64,000 nt of DNA from Clostridium pasteurianum BC1. GTDB lineage: Bacteria; Bacillota; Clostridia; Clostridiales; Clostridiaceae. Positions 35,999 through 44,084 of the stretch are shown here, in pieces (position 1 is the first letter of the stretch; each line of letters begins with the position of its first letter). The stretch covers positions 2,976,001 through 3,040,000 of the forward strand of contig NC_021182.1 in NCBI RefSeq assembly GCF_000389635.1, given 5' to 3'. The notes under the pieces are model-generated. The model did no database searches. It was given only the letters and a program-made list of their open reading frames with translations, and was not told where the DNA came from. The translations under genes and the position numbers were made by a program.

Positions 35999-36152
35999 TA
36001 TTACCAACTCCCCAAATTATATTAATTAATGTACCTTATCTATTAAAATTTTTATTCATATTAAAATTGCTCATTTAATAAATGACATTTAGTTAGCATC
36101 TACTCAAATGAAATAAATATTTTATTATGAATATAATTTATTTCAACATATA

Positions 36153-36205
36153 TATTTAAAAATAAATAACATGTTGCTTAGTTATTTTTTGAATACGTAT
36201 GATAT
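36153..36205. repeat. Possible short relic of the inverted-repeat element
   Basis: AAAATAAATAAC...CTTAGTTATTTTTTGAATAC resembles the two ends of the 158-bp element joined, as in copy 3, but the outer AGGC is not preserved. Confidence 0.3.
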
Positions 36206-36256
36206 ATTTATCAATATGAGAAACGCTAATATAGATAAACAATATGAAAATTTAAT

Positions 36257-36988
36257 CTACATAACCTTCTGTTTTATTATATATGTGTTATATATAACTT
36301 TCAATAGAAGCTTTGGAATAACTCCCAATCGCTTTATTCTCCAAGGTTCTTTAGATACTCTGTAAAGCCATTCCAACCCAAGATTTATCATCCATCTAGG
36401 TGCCCTATTTACCTTTCCTGCAATGACATCAAAGCTTCCTCCTACACCCATATAGATAGATGCTGGAAGATCGCTCATATACTTATTTATAAATTTCTCC
36501 TGACGTGGACAACCCATTGCCACAAAAATAGCATGTGGCTGAGAATTTTTTATATCCTGCAATATATCTTCACAATTATCCATATCAAAATATCCATTAT
36601 GGCTTCCTACAATGTTTAAACCTTTATATTTATCTCTAAGTCTAATTTTACATTCATCAAGAAGTTCCTGTTTTGCTCCAAGAAGATATATACCTTTCCC
36701 TTCTCTTTCACACAGCTTAATAATTTCATCCATTACTTCAATGCCTGCAATTTTTTCTTTAACTGGGTTTTTAGCTATTTTAGAAGCTATAACAACACCA
36801 ATACCATCTGGAATTATTACAGAATTTTCTTCACTGCATCCTTGAAAAATAGAATTATCATATAAACCACTATAGAGTACCTCCGGATTTCCCGATATAA
36901 TATGTATTTTTTTTAAATTTGTTATATATTTTATTAATTCGTTTTTACTCTTATTGAATATATTATAATTTAGTACTTTAGAAAACAT
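36257..36988 (-). CDS. WecG/TagA/CpsF family glycosyltransferase
   Basis: 243 residues of the family that adds N-acetylmannosamine (TagA/TarA, WecG) or a similar sugar to a lipid-linked acceptor. Family motifs: SVIIPDGIGVVIASKI, IYLLGAKQELLDE, GYFDMD, IFVAMGCPRQEKFI and MGVGGSFDVIAGKVNRAPRWM. GGAGGAAATT precedes the ATG. The C-terminal region, membrane-binding in TagA, ends in hydrophobic and basic residues. It suggests a wall-polymer linkage or repeat unit containing ManNAc or a related sugar. Confidence 0.88.
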   Translation of the reverse strand: MFSKVLNYNIFNKSKNELIKYITNLKKIHIISGNPEVLYSGLYDNSIFQGCSEENSVIIPDGIGVVIASKIAKNPVKEKIAGIEVMDEIIKLCEREGKGIYLLGAKQELLDECKIRLRDKYKGLNIVGSHNGYFDMDNCEDILQDIKNSQPHAIFVAMGCPRQEKFINKYMSDLPASIYMGVGGSFDVIAGKVNRAPRWMINLGLEWLYRVSKEPWRIKRLGVIPKLLLKVIYNTYIIKQKVM

Positions 36989-37015
36989 AATTTCCTCCGT
37001 AGTTTTTATTAGCTA

Positions 37016-37155
37016 AGGCATCAGAAAATAAATAACAACACAAAGATGCTGCAAATATTTTGTACCATACACGTAGACAGGTTCTGATGATAGTAAGCCG
37101 CAGTGTGATACAAAACAGACTAACATATTGGCTAGTTATTTCTTTGACGATACCT
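37016..37155 (+). repeat. Inverted-repeat (MITE-like) element, copy 4
   Basis: About 140 bp, same orientation as copy 1: AGGCATCAGAAAATAAATAA at the left, GGCTAGTTATTTCTTTGACG near the right. The inner stem has changed on both sides (TTTTGTA with TACAAAA, instead of TTTTGAATC with GATTCAAAA in copy 1) and still pairs. It fills the gap between the TagA-like gene and the polymerase-like gene and ends two bases from the latter's stop codon. Confidence 0.75.
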
Positions 37156-37156
37156 A

Positions 37157-38383
37157 CTATCTCTCAGAGAATAATAGGCCATCAGCAGCAGCTAAAAATA
37201 TCCAAAAATAAACTATTACTGAAGGTACAAAGAATAGATTTTCAAATAAATTCATAAACAAAAATGCTACCACAGAAGCTAAAAATCCAATATAAAATAA
37301 ATTTATTTCTTTATCATGAATATTAACTATAACCTTTTTAATCTTAATAAGTGCGTTTACAATTATACTGATGAATGATAGTCCACCAATTATTCCAAGC
37401 TCTGATTCTATTTTTAAATAGGAATTATGAGTTGGATAATGGGAATAATTTTTATAGGCTAAATATTTATATTTAGCAACATAGCTGTCATACAATTGAA
37501 TAAAATTACCATTTCCAACACCAAATATAGGGTGGTTTTCTATCATTTTAAGGGCTGTTCTCCAAATTTGTATTCTCCCTTCATCACCAACGGCAATTTG
37601 CAACACTCTTCCTCTTACAGAAGGTATAATAAAGGCTATTACTGTAATACCACCTAATGCAGCCAAGAAATACCAACTATATAATAATGAAACAATTACT
37701 CCTCCAACTATTAATGCCAAAAATGAGTTTCTGGATCCAGCAAAATAAATATTACACAAAGTTACTATAAATAAAATACTGTAGATACTCTTTTTGTATA
37801 ACCTCTTACTTCTAATTATCATCATTATTACAGGGAAAACTCCAATAATTAAAAATGCTGCAAAGGAATTTTGATTATCAAAGGTAGCATTAATTCTCAA
37901 TACATTACTATTGCCCATAGTATATCCTTGTAAAAGACCATAACCTGTTATCTTCTGAAAGATACCGTATAGATTTATACCTGTAAATATAACCATATAT
38001 GCAGTTATTAAACCTTTAAGCTTTTCTTTGTCAATATTATATTTAACAATAAAATATAATATTACAAAGGATAAAAACCTAGCACTTTCATTTCTGGCGG
38101 TACTTCTATCTACAGCATAAGTTATGGATATAACCATTATTGCTAACAAAGTTGTAAGTGAAATTCCCATTAGATCATTAAAAAAATTTCTTATATTATA
38201 TATAAAAGAATCTTTTGATCTGAAAATACTCACTAAAAAAACTATTATTAGTATAAATAACATTATATCGCCAGAGGCAGGTATTTTATGCAAGCCTTTA
38301 ATACTTAATCCATCTGGCATAATGGGACATAATATAATTAGAGCAATTAATATGTAATAAATTAAACTATTTTTACTCTTCAT
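37157..38383 (-). CDS. O-antigen ligase/polymerase family membrane protein (Wzy/WaaL-like)
   Basis: 408 residues, about eleven helices. The large extracytoplasmic loop before the last helices contains RIQIWRTALKMIENHPIFGVGNGNF and SHYPTHNSYLKIESELGIIGG, the Wzy_C signature (R...W..A......P..G.G, H..Y). It would polymerise repeat units or attach the glycan to its final acceptor outside the membrane. The ribosome binding site is weak. An inverted-repeat element sits directly after it. Confidence 0.85.
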   Translation of the reverse strand: MKSKNSLIYYILIALIILCPIMPDGLSIKGLHKIPASGDIMLFILIIVFLVSIFRSKDSFIYNIRNFFNDLMGISLTTLLAIMVISITYAVDRSTARNESARFLSFVILYFIVKYNIDKEKLKGLITAYMVIFTGINLYGIFQKITGYGLLQGYTMGNSNVLRINATFDNQNSFAAFLIIGVFPVIMMIIRSKRLYKKSIYSILFIVTLCNIYFAGSRNSFLALIVGGVIVSLLYSWYFLAALGGITVIAFIIPSVRGRVLQIAVGDEGRIQIWRTALKMIENHPIFGVGNGNFIQLYDSYVAKYKYLAYKNYSHYPTHNSYLKIESELGIIGGLSFISIIVNALIKIKKVIVNIHDKEINLFYIGFLASVVAFLFMNLFENLFFVPSVIVYFWIFLAAADGLLFSER

Positions 38384-38406
38384 AACAAATCACTACTTTC
38401 TAAAAA

Positions 38407-39399
38407 TTAATATCTATTAGTTGCAATTGCCTTTTTATTAAAGGCCATCTTTATAGTATTTATATAAACTTTTCTGTTCTCCTTTATAATTTCAGAGGAC
38501 TTAAAAATTTGCATAAAGGTAACTCCTATAACTCTTAATAGCAAAGCAATAACTAAATTTATTCTAACCTGAATTTCCTTTGATCTGCCATAATTCTTTC
38601 TAAAATACAAAATCATACTTCTATACCTTTCATAAAAGGTTATATTCCCTATTTTTTCACTGCTTTGTCCAATTAAGTGAACTATCTCGCCATAGGGATA
38701 ATATACTCTACTCCAGCCAGCTTTATATGCCTGATAGCAGAAGTCTATTTCTTCATAATACATAAAATATCTTTCATCCAACATTCCAATGTCTTCAATT
38801 ACCTTTCTTCTTATGAGCAAAGCTGCTCCAACTAGAACCTGTACCTCTTCTGGCTCCTGAATACTTTGGAAATTTTTCATATATTGTTCTATATCCTTTG
38901 ATCCTATTTTATCAGCAAACTTCACAAAAAAGCTCTTTATAAAAGGTATTTTCAATACATTTTTCAGCTTATACATATGATATACTTCTCGCTTAAAAGT
39001 AGGAAAAGCTGAAATAGAAGTTTGATGAGTTCTGTCTCCATTCAAAAGCTTAGGTCCAAGAAGTCCTATTTTCTTATTTTCATCCATATATGCAACCATT
39101 TTTTCTATTACATCTTCAAGTATAATAGTGTCACTGTTTAGTAAAAAAACATATCTTCCCCCACTTACTTTTATACCCAAATTATTGGCATAGGCAAAGC
39201 CCCCGTTTATTTTACTCTCAATAAGCTTTACCTGCTTAAATTCATTTTTAAGCATAGTAATACTATCATCTTTAGATGCATTATCTACTACAATAATTTC
39301 ATAATTTATATGTATAGTATTTTCTAAAATAGATTTTATGCAATCTTTTAATAAATCTCTAGTATTATAATTTACAATAATTATAGAAACATCAACCAT
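38407..39399 (-). CDS. Glycosyltransferase family 2 (rhamnosyltransferase-like)
   Basis: 330 residues. MVDVSIIIVNYNTRDLLKDC, VVDNASKDDSITML, FLLNSDTIIL (metal motif), GAALLIRRKVIEDIG and MYYEEIDFCYQAYKAGW; a hydrophobic C-terminal segment. Same subgroup as the proteins at 31573 and 39558. AGGAGGACG precedes the ATG. In the same strand block as the polymerase-like gene, 23 bases apart. Confidence 0.9.
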   Translation of the reverse strand: MVDVSIIIVNYNTRDLLKDCIKSILENTIHINYEIIVVDNASKDDSITMLKNEFKQVKLIESKINGGFAYANNLGIKVSGGRYVFLLNSDTIILEDVIEKMVAYMDENKKIGLLGPKLLNGDRTHQTSISAFPTFKREVYHMYKLKNVLKIPFIKSFFVKFADKIGSKDIEQYMKNFQSIQEPEEVQVLVGAALLIRRKVIEDIGMLDERYFMYYEEIDFCYQAYKAGWSRVYYPYGEIVHLIGQSSEKIGNITFYERYRSMILYFRKNYGRSKEIQVRINLVIALLLRVIGVTFMQIFKSSEIIKENRKVYINTIKMAFNKKAIATNRY

Positions 39400-39557
39400 T
39401 TCGTCCTCCTGCTGTTTCTTATAGCGCTCTATATGATTTCCATTATTACTTTTTCCAAATACTGTTACGCATTAATCATAAATTTAAGAATTTTTAAAGT
39501 TCATATATAAACCTATATTCCTTAAGTAATCTTTATAATTATTTATTACTAGATTAC

Positions 39558-40460
39558 TTATCCTTTAGTTCCAACCCTTCCGTTTGGAATTACTATATTT
39601 TTAACTATGGCAATCATTCCAAGCAGCACTATTCCAACATATACTATCCAATTAAAAATAAATAAATTATCTTCTCTATTGTATTTATTATAAAATATAA
39701 TCATAGCTCTATAAAATTCATAGGTTGCCTTTATTCCCAGTTGCTTGCTGCTTTCACCTTTATAGTGGATGATTGTTCCCACGGGACAATATCTCACAAT
39801 ATAGCCTGCTTTTTTTGCCCTTATGCACCAATCCATTTCTTCTCCATACATAAAAAAAGTCTCATCTAAAAGTCCAATTTTATCAATAACTTCTTTTTTT
39901 ATCATGAGAAAACATCCAGACACCGAATCAACATCCAAAAACTCATCCTCTGATACATGAGTTAAATTATATCTGGTGAGATTTTTATTCTTTTTAAACA
40001 ATTTGCTTATTCCAAACAACTTAAAAAAGGCATCCTTAGGCCTTGGAGCCATTCTTCTGCAGGCAAGCTGCAGTGTACCATCAGGGTTAAGCACCTTACA
40101 TCCAGCTACCCCTAATTTTACCTCATTAATTAAACATTCATAAGTTTTATGTATAACATCTCCATTAATAATAGTATCAGGATTTAATAAAAGAATAGCC
40201 TTTCCCTTTGCAATTCTTATAGCCTGATTATTTGCTCCAGCAAAACCTTTATTATTTTTGTTCTCTATTAATTTAAAATCCTCTGTATCTGCATATTTAT
40301 CCTTTAACATACTACAGCTTTCATCAGAAGAATTATTATCTACAACTATTATCTCAAATTTTATATCCTTTGTATTTTCATATATGGAATCCAGACAATT
40401 TTTTAAAAGTTCCTTTGCATTCCAATTTACTATAATTATGGTTAAATCGTATTCTATCAT
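39558..40460 (-). CDS. Glycosyltransferase family 2 (rhamnosyltransferase-like)
   Basis: 300 residues: YDLTIIIVNWNAKELLKNC, VVDNNSSDESCSM, LLLNPDTIING, SGCFLMIKKEVIDKIG and MYGEEMDWCIRAKKAGY, then one C-terminal membrane helix (IVYVGIVLLGMIAIVKNIV). Very similar in layout to the protein at 38407, so probably paralogous enzymes with different acceptors. CGGGAG precedes the ATG. Confidence 0.9.
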   Translation of the reverse strand: MIEYDLTIIIVNWNAKELLKNCLDSIYENTKDIKFEIIVVDNNSSDESCSMLKDKYADTEDFKLIENKNNKGFAGANNQAIRIAKGKAILLLNPDTIINGDVIHKTYECLINEVKLGVAGCKVLNPDGTLQLACRRMAPRPKDAFFKLFGISKLFKKNKNLTRYNLTHVSEDEFLDVDSVSGCFLMIKKEVIDKIGLLDETFFMYGEEMDWCIRAKKAGYIVRYCPVGTIIHYKGESSKQLGIKATYEFYRAMIIFYNKYNREDNLFIFNWIVYVGIVLLGMIAIVKNIVIPNGRVGTKG

Positions 40461-40693
40461 TGTTTACTCCCGATTCACTAATTTGTTTTACATTATACTA
40501 TCAAAATTACTTAACTCTAAATAACTTAGCTAAGCTCAGTAACTAAAAAGATTAACTAAGTAAATTCCATTAGCTAGTATCAATACTTCTATCATAAATT
40601 TATATTAACATCTAGATTTGTAATAGTCAATTTATGAATATATATGTATACAAGAATTTAATATATTCCAGAGTTAAGCATTTTTTTATTTAA

Positions 40694-42124
40694 TTATCCA
40701 GTGTATATAAAAATATATATGTACTTAGCTACTGCAAAAATAGCCAAAATAAATAGATACCTTTTTTTCAATAGAAATTCAGACTTTTTCAACAAACTAA
40801 TGAATACCATAAAAAACATTATTGCAAGAACGAAAAATGTTCTAGATCCAGATGCATATATAGTTGCTGAAATAAACATAATAATAACTGAACATATTCC
40901 TGCTATATAAACTAAAGCTACATAAAGGCCTCTACTTTCAAAATCATAGAGCTGCCATATAAAATATGGGACTGTTGCTATTATTACAGGCCATATAATA
41001 AATTTTATTATAGAAATTTTTTTTATGGCAAAAGGATCAGGCATATTAAAATTAAAAAACACTGTATTCAAATGATTCCATATATAGTTATATGCATGTG
41101 GAAATCTTATTTCCTGTACAATTTTACTTGGTAAAACTATATCCAATGAGAAGATAATCGCGCTAAAAATAAGTATACATCCTATTATTGGTATTAGTAT
41201 AGATAAATTATTTTTTAATCCTCTATTTTTTTTATATAATAATATACTCAAAACTAAAAGTACTAGAAAAAGTATTATTTTACTGTCATTTAACAATGTA
41301 TTTAATAGCCACTGCACTCCATTAAATATGATTTGCCATTTACTGTATAAAGGATAATTTGGCAGCCAATTAATAGTCTCTTCCTGATTTCTAATTAAAT
41401 TTCCTGGTGCAATAAAAAGTACTACCGAACCTACTATTGTTATAATATTTTCTATTATTAGATATTTATAAATTTTTTTATCTCTAATATAAATATGAGC
41501 GTTTATTATTGTAATGAAAACTACAAGAACAAGAGCTATTTGTTCTTCACCCATAGACGCAAAAGCTGCACAAAAAATATATAATATACTAAAATTTTTA
41601 TTGTAACTTTTCTTTAATGCATCTACAAATGGAATAGCAGCTACTAAAGCAGCTAACATAGGCCAAAGATAAACAATAGAACCAGTAATCCACATTATTG
41701 AATCCAAAATTATAGATTTGCTTATTAATAACCAACCTATACATATGTACCAATTTAATATATAATTATTTTTATCGTTTTTTTTACCTACAATAATTCT
41801 ACTAATACTATATGCCATAAGAGTTATAAATAATGGATTAATAAATTTCCATACAACTCCTCCATCTCTAAAAATAAAATATAATATTAATTCTGCACTG
41901 ATCCTTCCAGTCCAATTCATATATCTTAACTGCAAATAATCTACTAAGGAGTAACTTCTAGTTGCTTGCTGAAACCAAAAATCATCACCTAGCTGCATAT
42001 TATGCAATATATGAACATAAAGCATAATTATAAAAAGTATAAAAAAAGGTAATTTTTTAGATGTTATAACATTTAATATTATATTTTTTCCCAGTGCATT
42101 TTTTTTATCTATATGATACTTCAT
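40694..42124 (-). CDS. DUF6056-like GT-C membrane protein
   Basis: 476 residues with about twelve helices. After the first helix comes HNMQLGDDFWFQQATRSYS and MNWTGRISAELILYF, the D-D and R pattern of DUF6056 and related GT-C enzymes. The likely role is transfer of a sugar from a polyprenyl-phosphate donor outside the membrane. GGAGGATTAATA precedes the ATG. The next genes are a small membrane-anchored protein (42161) and, divergently, a polyprenyl-phosphate GT2 (43005) that could make its donor. Confidence 0.7.
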   Translation of the reverse strand: MKYHIDKKNALGKNIILNVITSKKLPFFILFIIMLYVHILHNMQLGDDFWFQQATRSYSLVDYLQLRYMNWTGRISAELILYFIFRDGGVVWKFINPLFITLMAYSISRIIVGKKNDKNNYILNWYICIGWLLISKSIILDSIMWITGSIVYLWPMLAALVAAIPFVDALKKSYNKNFSILYIFCAAFASMGEEQIALVLVVFITIINAHIYIRDKKIYKYLIIENIITIVGSVVLFIAPGNLIRNQEETINWLPNYPLYSKWQIIFNGVQWLLNTLLNDSKIILFLVLLVLSILLYKKNRGLKNNLSILIPIIGCILIFSAIIFSLDIVLPSKIVQEIRFPHAYNYIWNHLNTVFFNFNMPDPFAIKKISIIKFIIWPVIIATVPYFIWQLYDFESRGLYVALVYIAGICSVIIMFISATIYASGSRTFFVLAIMFFMVFISLLKKSEFLLKKRYLFILAIFAVAKYIYIFIYTG

Positions 42125-42160
42125 TATTAATCCTCCATACTGTATTTGATAATTTTATTG

Positions 42161-42712
42161 CTATAAACTCATTTTCTTATTTGTCCAAACAAAGTAATTA
42201 GCTTTATTTACTTGTAATTGTATACCAATTTTATAGCTCTGATTTTTTCTTAAATTATCAATGTTAAATTCAGAAATTATTCCAGAATTATCATATACAT
42301 TTTTATTTTTCGTAACTCCAAGTCCGCTTGGAGTTACACATGTTAAATGAGTATTATCATCTGTAAATTCACCATTAAAAATTTTCGTTATATCTCTTCT
42401 CTTAACTATTCTTGTTTTTACTTTATATAAATCTCCATCTTCACTCTTTAAAATTAAGGTAGGCATAATATTATAAGAATTCATACCATTTATAATTGCC
42501 CATCCCGTTATATTGCCTAAGCCATTTGAAAGATTTATAGAATCAATATTATATAATATTTCTTTTTCATTTTCTACAATTTTAGTATCTTTACCTAGAT
42601 TTATAACCTTTAACTGTTTCTTTTTATCTGAATTATATCCTATCAAAATCGTAGCCATTAAAGCTATGATAAAAGTAACAATTAAAATTAATTTTTTATT
42701 GAACCCTTTCAA
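42161..42712 (-). CDS. Membrane-anchored protein of unknown function
   Basis: 183 residues; TTG start at 42712 with AAAGGAGG nine bases upstream. One N-terminal membrane helix (LILIVTFIIALMATILIGY) and an extracytoplasmic domain rich in beta-type sequence (GLGNITGWAIINGMNSYNIM; YFVWTNKK at the end). No family recognised. It is next to, and probably cotranscribed with, the GT-C protein at 40694, so it may assist that enzyme or bind its product. Confidence 0.7.
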   Translation of the reverse strand: MKGFNKKLILIVTFIIALMATILIGYNSDKKKQLKVINLGKDTKIVENEKEILYNIDSINLSNGLGNITGWAIINGMNSYNIMPTLILKSEDGDLYKVKTRIVKRRDITKIFNGEFTDDNTHLTCVTPSGLGVTKNKNVYDNSGIISEFNIDNLRKNQSYKIGIQLQVNKANYFVWTNKKMSL

Positions 42713-43004
42713 TTTTTTCTTCCTCCTTTTTTCAATAATCCTATTTTACATATATTTCTTGTTTTAGCTACTTATCCTTTAAATTTATATTAATTAATGA
42801 ACATATTTTAAATATTCATTAAATTATTAGAATATTTATAGAAAAATTTGTGAATATTCAATGTATAAATTGTATAATAAAATTTCCAATATATAAAGTT
42901 CTAATTTTACACAATAAAATATTTAAAGTATAATAAAACCATAATTTATCTATTTAATAGCGGTAATATTTATACTAATATATAAATATAGAAAGGAGAA
43001 AAGC

Positions 43005-43994
43005 ATGGAAAATAAAACATTGTATTTAGTAATTCCCTGTTACAATGAAGAAAGCGTATTACGAGAAACTGCCAAACAATTAAACAAAAAGATGAAAGCA
43101 ATGATTCTTAAAAATTATATTTCTCAGAATAGTAAAATAATGTTTGTAAATGATGGCTCAAAAGATAGTACATGGAATATAATTGAAGATTTAAATATAA
43201 GTGATCCTATATTTATAGGTTTAAAATTATCAAGAAATGAAGGTCATCAGAATGCTCTGCTGGCAGGTTTAATGGGTTCTAAAAAATATGCTGACATGGT
43301 TATATCCTTAGATGCTGATTTGCAAGATGATATAAATGTCATAGAAAACTTTGTGGAAGAATACTATGCTGGAAATGATATAGTTTATGGAGTACGTTCT
43401 AAACGAGAAAAAGATACTTTTTTTAAACGATTTACAGCAGAATCATTTTATAAATTTATGAAAGCCTTGGGAGTAGACATCGTTTTTAATCATGCTGACT
43501 ATAGATTAATGAGCAAACGAGCATTGGAAGCACTAGAACAATTTAAAGAGGTTAATCTTTTTTTAAGAGGTATTGTTCCTCTTATAGGCTTTAAATCATC
43601 TATTGTAGTATATGAAAGAAATGAGAGATTCGCAGGAGAATCAAAATACCCATTAAAAAAAATGCTATGTTTTGCTTTCGATGGAATTACATCCTTCAGT
43701 GTTAAACCAATTAGAATAATTACAGCTATAGGCGGCATAATTTTTATCATCAGTACTTTATTCTTTATATACTCATTAATAATGAAGTTTTTGGGAAGAA
43801 CTGTTGTTGGGTGGACTAGTATTGTCTGTTCAATATGGATGATTGGAGGAATACAACTTCTATGTTTAGGTATTATTGGTGAATACATAGGAAAGATTTA
43901 TAGTGAAGTTAAAGCTAGACCTAAATATATAATTGAAAAAAGGTTATCTGAAAATATAATTTCCAATAATGAAAAGCCAAAGTCTACCGTTTAA
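43005..43994 (+). CDS. Polyprenyl-phosphate glycosyltransferase (GtrB/DPM1-like GT2)
   Basis: 329 residues. GT2 domain (YLVIPCYNEESVLRE, KIMFVNDGSKDST, MVISLDADLQDDI, FNHADYRLMSKRAL) and then two membrane helices (IITAIGGIIFIISTLFFIYS; IWMIGGIQLLCLGIIGEYIGKIY), as in GtrB. Members attach glucose or another sugar to undecaprenyl phosphate. AAAGGAG precedes the ATG. It is the only plus-strand sugar gene in the locus, divergent from the 42161/40694 pair, and ends in a bidirectional terminator. Confidence 0.9.
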   Translation: MENKTLYLVIPCYNEESVLRETAKQLNKKMKAMILKNYISQNSKIMFVNDGSKDSTWNIIEDLNISDPIFIGLKLSRNEGHQNALLAGLMGSKKYADMVISLDADLQDDINVIENFVEEYYAGNDIVYGVRSKREKDTFFKRFTAESFYKFMKALGVDIVFNHADYRLMSKRALEALEQFKEVNLFLRGIVPLIGFKSSIVVYERNERFAGESKYPLKKMLCFAFDGITSFSVKPIRIITAIGGIIFIISTLFFIYSLIMKFLGRTVVGWTSIVCSIWMIGGIQLLCLGIIGEYIGKIYSEVKARPKYIIEKRLSENIISNNEKPKSTV

Positions 43995-44017
43995 AATATA
44001 AAATTTGATATTATAAA

Positions 44018-44054
44018 AAATATCCCAGTGCTAGTATTCTACACTGGGATATTT
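44018..44054. terminator. Bidirectional terminator between the GT2 gene and the Ig-like wall protein
   Basis: AAATATCCCAGTG pairs exactly with CACTGGGATATTT over an 11-base loop; the minus strand continues into a T run. Confidence 0.85.
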
Positions 44055-44084
44055 ACGAATCATCTTTTAATTAAGATATAATTC

